IMG/VR virus record: IMGVR_UViG_3300049434_000014
Coordinates: 1 to 64,000 of that record
Strand: one strand, 5' to 3'
Origin: a virus
DNA length: 64,000 bases
Part shown: positions 8,285 through 15,243 of the stretch, one piece after another
How the letters are laid out: each line of letters opens with the position of its first letter
Position numbering within the stretch: the stretch's first letter is position 1
Translations under genes and position numbers: made by a program
The notes under the pieces: generated by a model
What the model was told of the DNA's origin: nothing
The model's input: the letters and a program-made list of their open reading frames with translations, nothing else
Database searches by the model: none

Positions 8285-8854
8285 ATGGAGACTGCTGTGG
8301 ACAATAAGGAATCTTTGGAGAAGGTATTACTTCTTGAATACGAGCAACTGAAGAAGGAACAGGTATCTCGTATTCGAGTTCGTGACAATCTTCTCTATGC
8401 GACATTGGTTTCTTTAGCAGCCGTGTTGGCTGCTGTGATCAATGAGCATGGTCAGTTTAATTTCCTACTGCTACTACCACCTGTTAGTTTGATTCTGGGT
8501 TGGACGTATCTCATCAACGATGAGAAGATCTCGGCTGTCGGCAGTTACATTCGGGTGGTGCTGACTCCACGCGTTGAAGACGTAATCGGCGGTTATGATG
8601 TGTTCGGCTGGGAGACTGCACATCGTATTGATGCACGTAGGAGGTTGCGTAAGATCTTGCAACTAGTTGTTGACCTAATGGCGTTTTGTTTTCTCCCGCT
8701 GGCTGCTTTGGTGGCCTTCATGGTGCACGGCGATCGGGCTGCTCCGTTTGTGGTGATTTGGAGTGTGGAGCTGCTGGCGATTCTTGTTCTAACGAGTATG
8801 TTCGTTGTTTATTCTGAGTTGTGGACGGTTCGCGCACAGCCTGCTGTTCGGTAG
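8285..8854 (+). CDS. Four-helix actinobacterial membrane protein
   Basis: 189 residues. An N-terminal charged helix (residues 5-37, EYEQLKKEQVSRIRVRDNLL) precedes two hydrophobic spans (about 38-53 and 58-76). A cytosolic stretch with LGWTYLINDEKISAVG follows, then two further spans (about 127-145 and 152-172). This arrangement matches a group of uncharacterised Streptomyces and other actinobacterial membrane proteins. It lies right behind the lipoprotein nuclease, so the two may act together at the membrane. The stop lies in CGGTAGGATTGAGG. Confidence 0.6.
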   Translation: METAVDNKESLEKVLLLEYEQLKKEQVSRIRVRDNLLYATLVSLAAVLAAVINEHGQFNFLLLLPPVSLILGWTYLINDEKISAVGSYIRVVLTPRVEDVIGGYDVFGWETAHRIDARRRLRKILQLVVDLMAFCFLPLAALVAFMVHGDRAAPFVVIWSVELLAILVLTSMFVVYSELWTVRAQPAVR

Positions 8855-8872
8855 GATTGAGGAGGTGTTCGG

Positions 8873-9400
8873 GTGAACGCGGACGAGATTCCTCAAGACT
8901 TAATTGACATTCTTGATGCTCGTGCTGGTAAACAGCATAGTCGTCACGGTATCGTTGTTAAGACTTTAGCAGAAATCTTGACGCGTTTTGATGATCTAAG
9001 GATGGACTCAGTGGGTAGATACGTTATGAAGGCATCGAAGGATGATGACCTGTACGTTGAGTGGTCGACTGTTGTTGACGATGCTATCTTTGTCGGCTCT
9101 CGGGTTGAGATGCTCACTCATCTTGAGTATGAGGACGCGGGTCAGCATCCGGGGTTTGCTCCGCTGCCTGGTAATCGTGCCGAGGATCGTTTGACGCGTT
9201 GTGACGAGACGGGTACTTCTTATCGGCACAAGTGGCCTTCTGGTGGCGGCCCCGAGGGGTCGTGGGATGATTCCACTATTCAGATCGGTCAGGAGGGGAC
9301 GATCGCTCGCGACAAGCTCGGTGAGTATGCTCTTGCTATCAAACGAAACGACATGAGTGCACGCGATGCGTTGATTACTCAGTTTGTGTGGGATGACTGA
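8873..9400 (+). CDS. Hypothetical protein
   Basis: 175 residues, GTG start after GAGGTGTTCGG. The N-terminal 45 residues are helical and mixed-charge. The C-terminus (RDKLGEYALAIKRNDMSARDALITQF) may be a small helical domain. The stop overlaps the next ATG (TGATG). Not recognised. Confidence 0.6.
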   Translation: MNADEIPQDLIDILDARAGKQHSRHGIVVKTLAEILTRFDDLRMDSVGRYVMKASKDDDLYVEWSTVVDDAIFVGSRVEMLTHLEYEDAGQHPGFAPLPGNRAEDRLTRCDETGTSYRHKWPSGGGPEGSWDDSTIQIGQEGTIARDKLGEYALAIKRNDMSARDALITQFVWDD

Positions 9401-9660
9401 TGATCGGTCTCATGGATTTGACTGAAGGTGAGAGTTCCTTACTGGTCAGGATCGCTGAAGGTGTTTTGCTGGATGGTTTGTACTTGCCACGTCCGTATTG
9501 GCAGCCGTCTGGGCAAGCCCTAAACTCTTTGGACTATGACGATTATTGGTCTCTCATAGAGAAGGGTTTGATTGTTCCTATTCAGGATTCTTGTCATCAG
9601 GTTATGCCTACTCGGGATGCGGTGCAGCTGATCCGCTGGTTGCAGGAACTGGATTCCTAA
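9400..9660 (+). CDS. Hypothetical protein
   Basis: 86 residues, coupled at both ends by TGATG and TAATG overlaps. LTEGESSLLVRIAEGVLLDGLY suggests a small helical fold. Not recognised. Confidence 0.6.
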   Translation: MIGLMDLTEGESSLLVRIAEGVLLDGLYLPRPYWQPSGQALNSLDYDDYWSLIEKGLIVPIQDSCHQVMPTRDAVQLIRWLQELDS

Positions 9661-9983
9661 TGCCTAGGATTGACTTCTCTATGGTCGAGGTGTGTGTTGC
9701 CGGGTCCAAGGGGAAGACCTACGTGGTGGAGATCGTAGGTGGGATGCCGGTCTCGTGCTCGTGTCCTAACTATGAACACCGTGCAGGGCCTGACGGAACT
9801 ATGTGTAAGCACATGCGTATCCGATCTGGTCGTAGAGCCGTTGGAGTGACTAGGTGTGCGCTGTGTTCGGCATGGTTGTCTCCTGCTGAGATTGAGTCTC
9901 AACCTGAGCCAGAGACTCCGGACTCTGTGTATGATCAGGCGTTTGCCAGGGCGTGCGATGCATGTCGCCTCGTAGGGTCGTGA
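9660..9983 (+). CDS. SWIM zinc-finger protein
   Basis: 107 residues from the ATG overlapping the previous stop. CSC...CKH (residues about 33-35 and 48-50) is the CxCxnCxH signature of SWIM domains, which bind DNA or protein. A second pair of motifs (CALC near 63 and CDAC near 100) could bind another zinc. No catalytic domain. Confidence 0.7.
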   Translation: MPRIDFSMVEVCVAGSKGKTYVVEIVGGMPVSCSCPNYEHRAGPDGTMCKHMRIRSGRRAVGVTRCALCSAWLSPAEIESQPEPETPDSVYDQAFARACDACRLVGS

Positions 9984-10112
9984 TTTGCTTTCACGGCGGT
10001 TAGAGGTAACATAGCTGTGCTATCCCGGCATGGTGTGCAGCAAGTGGTGGTGTTCGGGTAGTACCTTAATGTAAGTCAACTAATGTCGTTGTCGTCAAGT
10101 GTGAGGAGCAAC

Positions 10113-10538
10113 ATGGAGGTCAAGGGTTGGGCCGATCCTTCGGGTCGGCAGGCATCGAGCGGTGCTAATCAGGTCGTGGCAGACACCCTTCGGGCTGCAC
10201 CAATCGACCCTGAGACTGGTCTTCCGCACTGGGCGATCGTTGAAGAGCGATTGATTCCAGCTGATGCCGATGAGGCAAAGAATGTTCGGGCGAAGGCCAG
10301 TAACCGTGCGTCGCTGATCAAGCAGGGTCGTTTGAAGCCCTTCGCGGTTAAGGGCGTTTTCGATGCTGTCTCTCGTTCTGAGCGTCTTGAGAACGAAGAT
10401 GGCACGCCTGGTGAAGAGGTTGTGCGGGTCTACGCTCGCTACGGCGGCGAGGACCGGGAGAAGGAGCTTGTGGCTGAGGACAATGCTCGGCTTGAGGCTG
10501 AGAAGGCTGCGACTTCTGCGGTTCCTGCCAACGCGTAA
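10113..10538 (+). CDS. Hypothetical charged protein
   Basis: 141 residues from ATG four bases after GAGGAG; an upstream in-frame ATG at 10083 has no ribosome-binding site. The region 9984-10112 has no gene. Central LIKQGRLKPFAVKGVFDAVSRSERL and a Glu/Lys/Ala-rich helical end. Not recognised. Confidence 0.55.
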   Translation: MEVKGWADPSGRQASSGANQVVADTLRAAPIDPETGLPHWAIVEERLIPADADEAKNVRAKASNRASLIKQGRLKPFAVKGVFDAVSRSERLENEDGTPGEEVVRVYARYGGEDREKELVAEDNARLEAEKAATSAVPANA

Positions 10539-10574
10539 ACTGTCGACATGTCGACGGGAAACAGCGGAGGCATT

Positions 10575-11030
10575 GTGTCTGATCTTTTTCAGGCCGATGC
10601 CTCCGCTGTCGTTATTGGTGGGTGTCCTTTGTGTGCTGCTCCGGTCCTTTGGGCGTTCTCTGGCCGAGAGTCACCCGATCGGGTTCTGCTGGTGCCCGAT
10701 TCTGGTGTCAGGTTGTCGGTGGAGCCTGGTAGAACCGTGGTAGTAGCTTCGACCTCGGGCCGGTTGCAGTTAGCTGCTCCGTGGGTCTTTTGGTTGCATG
10801 TGTGTGACCCCAGAATCGTTACCAGCGAGATTGGGAGTTACACAGCAGACATTCTCGTGCATACTTGCCCCATCGATTCATGTCTTTCCCCTCCTGGTGA
10901 GCTGTGCGTCTCGCCTCGGTATGAGGTGTTGCCGAGGCCGCATGGCGCGAGGGTTGCTCTCGCAGCTGGTCGTCCCTGGAGCGACGAAGAGCTGATTAAT
11001 CCTGTGATGCAAGATCCTGATGAGGTATAG
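10575..11030 (+). CDS. Hypothetical Cys-containing protein
   Basis: 151 residues from the GTG four bases after CGGAGG; the in-frame ATG at 10548 lacks a ribosome-binding site. Contains CPLC (about residue 17-20) and a Trp-rich middle. Possibly zinc-bound but not assigned. Confidence 0.55.
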   Translation: MSDLFQADASAVVIGGCPLCAAPVLWAFSGRESPDRVLLVPDSGVRLSVEPGRTVVVASTSGRLQLAAPWVFWLHVCDPRIVTSEIGSYTADILVHTCPIDSCLSPPGELCVSPRYEVLPRPHGARVALAAGRPWSDEELINPVMQDPDEV

Positions 11031-11032
11031 AT

Positions 11033-11377
11033 ATGATGGGTCGCTGTAGCGCTTGCCCCTATGAGAGGGCTGTCGCTCACGTGTTCAAGCATCACCGGGT
11101 GTGTGAGGCTTTCGCTGCGCTGTATCAGTGTGACCCTGTGGCGGCTCTGGTCGACCCTGCCGTTGTCTACGCTGCCGCGCATCCTGCCGAGCCTGCTCCC
11201 GTGTTGGAGGCTCCCTCGGAACCGAAGCCTAAGAACCGACCTGTTCGCGCGGGTCGGCGTCCAGCTCCACCGCTTGCTCCCCCGGCGCCTCTACGCGTGT
11301 CTGGCCCGGTCACGGTGGAGTACTGGGCTTGGCAGCCTACGATGCTTGAAGAGCTACAGGCTGGCCAGAAAGTATAA
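11033..11377 (+). CDS. Hypothetical protein with N-terminal Cys/His cluster and Pro-rich middle
   Basis: 114 residues. CSACPYERAVAHVFKHHRVC near the N-terminus could be a CCHC-type zinc knuckle. Residues 55-95 are Pro/Ala/Arg-rich and probably unstructured. The gene ends just before a strong promoter. Confidence 0.5.
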   Translation: MMGRCSACPYERAVAHVFKHHRVCEAFAALYQCDPVAALVDPAVVYAAAHPAEPAPVLEAPSEPKPKNRPVRAGRRPAPPLAPPAPLRVSGPVTVEYWAWQPTMLEELQAGQKV

Positions 11378-11378
11378 C

Positions 11379-11407
11379 TTGCAAGGTCTACGAGGTCATG
11401 GTACGGT
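11379..11407 (+). promoter_or_regulatory. Sigma70-like extended -10 promoter upstream of the sigma-like gene
   Basis: TTGCAA, 17 nt, then TACGGT, with TGG directly before the -10 (extended -10). The spacer end GGTCATGG is shared with the promoters at 29390, 32355 and 34605. The leader to the start at 11460 is about 45 nt and ends in AAGGGCGAAGGG. Confidence 0.75.
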
Positions 11408-11459
11408 TTGTCTTGTCAGCCACTCCAGCAGGGGGCGGCAAGGGCGAAGGGATCACAAG

Positions 11460-12284
11460 ATGTCGACTTCAGTAGTAATGGATTCAGATCACCGTACGGA
11501 TGGCAAGCGGTCAGTGAAGTTAGTGACTGTCCGTCCCGCGAGTCGCAACGGCGATGATGACAGCTTAGAGGAGATTTACGCCACCGAGAAGACTCCTAAC
11601 GCTGGCTCCGATGTGCTTGGCCGTCCGGTGGGCCACGTGGTGGCTCCTGAAGATCGGCTGCCGATCGTGACCGACTGGTCGGGGATGAAGGACTTTGTCA
11701 ACGCTCCCCCTTCCTATGATGTCTTTTACCGCCAGTACCTTTCTTACACTAAGTGGCTCGTGACTCGGTTCGGCGTTCCCGCATCGGATCTAGATGATGT
11801 CGTGATTGATATCATCATGCGCTTCATGGAGCGCGATTCGATTGGTGTGTTCTCCGGTGAATGGTCGACGCGTAGCGCTACGGGTAAGTCGAATTTCCGT
11901 TCCTACTACTCGAGGTTCGTTGTCACCTACGCCCGTGGCAAGAATCGTAACGTGCATAAGCACAATAGCCGCAATCTTTTGATCTGTGATGCTTCTGTTG
12001 ACGATGAGGGCAGCACGTCTTGGTTGGATGTTAATGCCCCTACTTCGTCATTCGAAGACGACGCTGTCGGCTCTATGGACTTCGATGGTCTGGTGTCGTC
12101 GCTGCGGGCCAAGGTCAAGCCTGAGCTGGCCGATGCTGTTGACGCTGTGGTTGAGATGTCGATGGGCGCACCGTCTATCAAGGTCGCCGAGTTGGCTCGC
12201 AAGCTTGGCGTCTCACAGCGGGTCGCCAATGATCAGCTTGCTGCGGTCCGTTCGGTCCTGGGCGATCTGGTCGGATCCCGGTAG
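11460..12284 (+). CDS. Sigma-70-like factor
   Basis: 274 residues from the ATG after AAGGGATCACAAG. After about 80 unstructured residues comes a region-2-like segment (FYRQYLSYTKWLVTRFG, then DLDDVVIDIIMRFMER) typical of sigma region 2. A C-terminal helix-turn-helix (VAELARKLGVSQRVANDQL, about residues 243-261) fits region 4. It has its own promoter, so it is a candidate for controlling middle or late phage genes. It is distant from canonical sigma factors, and a related DNA-binding role remains possible. The stop is in CCGGTAGGATC, which serves the next gene. Confidence 0.65.
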   Translation: MSTSVVMDSDHRTDGKRSVKLVTVRPASRNGDDDSLEEIYATEKTPNAGSDVLGRPVGHVVAPEDRLPIVTDWSGMKDFVNAPPSYDVFYRQYLSYTKWLVTRFGVPASDLDDVVIDIIMRFMERDSIGVFSGEWSTRSATGKSNFRSYYSRFVVTYARGKNRNVHKHNSRNLLICDASVDDEGSTSWLDVNAPTSSFEDDAVGSMDFDGLVSSLRAKVKPELADAVDAVVEMSMGAPSIKVAELARKLGVSQRVANDQLAAVRSVLGDLVGSR

Positions 12285-12292
12285 GATCTTGC

Positions 12293-13159
12293 ATGGTTTG
12301 TCGCGAACCTAAGGGGCGACCCCAGTTTCTTTCGAGACTGGGGTCGCTTCCTGTATGTTCATTACTTCGTGCTCCGGCGTCTACGGGTAAGCGTACGACC
12401 GCTGAGTATCTCGCCGACCAGGCTGGTGTCCTTTCCATTGATCGGCGAATGATTCCGGCGCCTTATTGGAAAGACGAGACGTTCATTGAGCCCGAGTTGT
12501 CTGTGGAGATGGTTCGGGACATGATTGTGTGGGCGCGTACCGCGCCGCGCTCGCCAGCAGGCAAGGTCGCCATCATTCGCCTGGATCATGTCCGGGCTGA
12601 CGGGTCCTCCTGGCGGGCTTCGCCTCGGTGTGTCACGGCGCTGTTGAAGACCCTTGAGGAGCCTCCTGAGGGCGTGCGCTTCATCTTGCTGGCTAGTGGT
12701 CCGGTGGCCTCTACGATCGTCTCACGGGCTGTCTGTGTCTCAGCAGGGCTGTTACCTACTGAGGTGGTCGCTGAGATCCTCTACGAGGTCTCTGATCTCG
12801 ACCGCGCGGGTGCTGTTGAGGTCGCGTCGCTAGGACATGGCAGCGTCGCTGCAGCGTTGGCTGCGAAGGCTGGCGCGGTGGGTTCGCTTGAGGCAGTGTT
12901 AGGAGTGTTGGGCGATATCGCGTCTGCTGATCCTGAGGCTGCGTTTGCTCGAGCGCGGGAATGGACACATGCTCAGACGTCGTTGCTGTTGAGAGCTGCG
13001 CATGAACGTGTGACAGGAAAGTTCAGCTCATTCAGTGAGAGGGATTTATCCTCCCTGTCGTTGTCACAAGCTATGGCTGTGCTTAGTGTGGTGAGGAGAG
13101 TCGAGGGGGCACGACCTAGACTTGTATTGGGGGCGGTAGTTGCTGCTTTATCCAGCTGA
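12293..13159 (+). CDS. Clamp-loader delta-prime-like ATPase
   Basis: 288 residues. It matches the DNA polymerase III delta-prime/gamma family: P-loop APASTGKRT (about residues 27-35), then an RADGSSW segment followed by ALLKTLEEPP (about 117-126) and FILLAS...SRAV, the classic sensor region. It would help open the phage beta clamp (50148-51482) with the delta-like protein at 13945. The start is fixed by GGTAGGA six bases upstream; no other in-frame start exists before the P-loop. An 11 bp hairpin lies within codons 8-19. Confidence 0.85.
   Translation: MVCREPKGRPQFLSRLGSLPVCSLLRAPASTGKRTTAEYLADQAGVLSIDRRMIPAPYWKDETFIEPELSVEMVRDMIVWARTAPRSPAGKVAIIRLDHVRADGSSWRASPRCVTALLKTLEEPPEGVRFILLASGPVASTIVSRAVCVSAGLLPTEVVAEILYEVSDLDRAGAVEVASLGHGSVAAALAAKAGAVGSLEAVLGVLGDIASADPEAAFARAREWTHAQTSLLLRAAHERVTGKFSSFSERDLSSLSLSQAMAVLSVVRRVEGARPRLVLGAVVAALSS
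12316..12347 (+). repeat. 11 bp hairpin inside the 5' end of the delta-prime gene
   Basis: GCGACCCCAGT and ACTGGGGTCGC pair perfectly around a 10 nt loop. It has the strength of a terminator stem, without a T run, yet lies inside coding sequence 32 bases after the sigma gene stop. It could attenuate transcription into the clamp-loader gene. Confidence 0.6.
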
Positions 13160-13185
13160 CCGTAAACATAAGTGAAGGAGTCGGG

Positions 13186-13590
13186 ATGGCTGTTGACGCA
13201 GCAACCTTGGAACGAATCAAGATGGTTAAGCAGGCTTTAGAGGCTGCTGTGACCGCTGCGCTTCCGCTTGCTGATTCTGATGTTACGTTTCGTGACCAGA
13301 TGGATGTGTTGGAGAAAGCAGCTCGCGAGGGTGATGTCAATCCTGTAGATTACCTAGATCGATACAAGAAGTTAGGTGAGACATCGTCTGTTCGTGATCT
13401 CGCAGACAAGGATTTTAAGTACGCACTGACTGTTCTTGGAGTGGACCCCAATAGCGATTACGGTCTGTCTGTTATTCTTTCGGCGTCGCAAACTGCCAAT
13501 CTAGTAGTAGCTCTGGCGCGGGTGTTGGGAATCTCGCCCGAGGAGGTTTGGCAGGGTTATCTCTTTAGGGACCAAGCCACCGAGGAATAA
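13186..13590 (+). CDS. Hypothetical protein
   Basis: 134 residues, ATG after GAAGGAGTCGGG. Mostly helical with no cysteines or known motif. It lies between the two clamp-loader genes; a structural role in replication is only a guess. Confidence 0.6.
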   Translation: MAVDAATLERIKMVKQALEAAVTAALPLADSDVTFRDQMDVLEKAAREGDVNPVDYLDRYKKLGETSSVRDLADKDFKYALTVLGVDPNSDYGLSVILSASQTANLVVALARVLGISPEEVWQGYLFRDQATEE

Positions 13591-13591
13591 T

Positions 13592-13936
13592 ATGTCGTCT
13601 GGGGATCCGTCTGTGCCTGATATTAATACTGAATTAGAACAGGCTGCGGACGTTGAGAAATTAGATGCTGTTCGACGGATCAATCAGAGGAAGCTCGCTG
13701 AGATTCGTTCTCAGCGAGCTGACCTTGATCCGTTGGGTGTGTATACAAAGAGACTTGAGTTGTTCATTGGTTGTGTGTGGCCGGAGGGTTCTCCGTACCG
13801 AATCCTTTTCGAGCTTGAATACGAATCCCAGATGGCTCAGGTTCTTGATCAGGCTCTCGCGGAGATTCGTAAGGCTCGCCTTGCTGCAACCATCACTCCT
13901 CCCGATGGTTCAGGGCTGATCATTCCTAAAGGGTAG
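13592..13936 (+). CDS. Hypothetical helical protein
   Basis: 114 residues, start one base after the previous stop. Long charged helices (VRRINQRKLAEIRSQRADL and QVLDQALAEIRKARLAA). Not recognised. Confidence 0.6.
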   Translation: MSSGDPSVPDINTELEQAADVEKLDAVRRINQRKLAEIRSQRADLDPLGVYTKRLELFIGCVWPEGSPYRILFELEYESQMAQVLDQALAEIRKARLAATITPPDGSGLIIPKG

Positions 13937-13944
13937 TACCTGCT

Positions 13945-15039
13945 GTGCCTTCCGCATTGCAGTGGCTTACGAGTTCGACGAAGACCCTTCATCGCGTGTT
14001 TGACGTATTCGGACCGGACGCGACGCTACGTACCGACGTCGTGATTGAAATCGAGCGACGAGTCGCCGCGTCCGAGCGGGTGGCTCTGTCGGCTGCGGAA
14101 GTGTCCGATGACGAGATTTGGCGAGTGGTATCCACGTCGCCTCTCGCTGGCGTTGCGTCTCGACTCGTGGTCGTTTCATACGCTGATCGTATCAAGAAAT
14201 GGCACGGTCTTACGCATTTTATAAAGAACAAGGCTGCATACTCTGAGACGACGTTATTGCTTTTGTCTGAGCGTGCCGGGGCGGGTGTCCGGCAGCGTTC
14301 TACGAAGAAGGGCGGTCTTCCGGGTAAGTATGTTTGGGAGACTGTATTAACTGAGTGGGAAGATGCTGTCCGCTCCTACGCAGCAGGTTGTGCGATCTCG
14401 TGTACCACTCCGTCGATCGAGTTGCCGTCTACCGGCAACCGTGGCGGTGTGGGTGCGATGTCGTCGCTGGCGCGGTGGCTGTCGTTGCGTTTGGAGGTCT
14501 CTCAGCAGCAGGCTGAGTATCTGTGGTCTCGCACGGGTGAGCAGTCTTCGTTGGCTCGTGACGTGGTCGATCAGCTTCGGCTGTCTGGTATCCCCAGCGC
14601 ACGTTCTATTGGGATGACGGAGTTTCGTGCTGCGGTTAATGCGGTGTTGACTGCGCATGGTTCAGAGGATTTCGCCGAGCTTGTGCTGTTTGGCCGTAAA
14701 CAATTGGCATTGACTTCGCTGGCTGACCATTCTTTTTCGTCAGCAGACTGGTCTCGCATCATCGGGTATCTGTCGCAGCGTTTGGATTGGCTCGCGCCGT
14801 TGAATGTCGCGCTGGCAACTAATGAAAGACTAGATCAAGTGCAGCGACGGTTGGGTATTCACCGTAAGTACATTCTCCACTATGCACATCGTGAAGATCC
14901 TGCACATAACATTGCAAAGCATTATGACCGTGTGCGCGTGTTGCGTTGTCGTCAGTTACTTGCTGACTTAGATGCGAGTCTCGCAGCCGTTCCGGGCGTG
15001 CCTGCAGCGTTTGGCGAAGTACTCTTAGCGTCGTGGTAG
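13945..15039 (+). CDS. Clamp-loader delta-subunit-like protein (HolA type)
   Basis: 364 residues. The N-terminus follows the delta pattern: a GPDATLRTDVVIEIERR helix, a short D..IW..VS..P segment, then SRLVVVSYADRIKKW (about residues 71-85), where HolA proteins have RLVVVRNAE. A TTLLLLSE strand and a C-terminal helical collar domain follow. No P-loop, as expected for delta. With the delta-prime-like ATPase and a phage beta clamp it makes a reduced clamp-loading set. Identification rests on the N-terminal third. Confidence 0.65.
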   Translation: MPSALQWLTSSTKTLHRVFDVFGPDATLRTDVVIEIERRVAASERVALSAAEVSDDEIWRVVSTSPLAGVASRLVVVSYADRIKKWHGLTHFIKNKAAYSETTLLLLSERAGAGVRQRSTKKGGLPGKYVWETVLTEWEDAVRSYAAGCAISCTTPSIELPSTGNRGGVGAMSSLARWLSLRLEVSQQQAEYLWSRTGEQSSLARDVVDQLRLSGIPSARSIGMTEFRAAVNAVLTAHGSEDFAELVLFGRKQLALTSLADHSFSSADWSRIIGYLSQRLDWLAPLNVALATNERLDQVQRRLGIHRKYILHYAHREDPAHNIAKHYDRVRVLRCRQLLADLDASLAAVPGVPAAFGEVLLASW

Positions 15040-15048
15040 GACCGTGCC

Positions 15049-15240
15049 ATGTCTCGCCAGGGTAGTCGCGCTCGTCGGCTGGTGAGGTGCGTCCGTTGTG
15101 GACAGATGGTTTCTAAAGATACAGCTCAGCTGGGCTCTATCGGCTGGGTAGGAGGATCTTGTCTGGCATCGGAGTTGTCCAGGGCTCGTAATGAGACTCC
15201 GAATACTGGGGCAAGCGAGATCATTGTAGGGGAGGATTAA
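15049..15240 (+). CDS. Small zinc-knuckle protein
   Basis: 63 residues with CVRCGQMV near residue 14 and a later single Cys (GSCLASE). Basic N-terminus. Start is in a TGGTAGGACCGTGCC context; the stop is 3 nt before the polymerase start. Not assigned. Confidence 0.55.
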   Translation: MSRQGSRARRLVRCVRCGQMVSKDTAQLGSIGWVGGSCLASELSRARNETPNTGASEIIVGED

Positions 15241-15243
15241 TCT

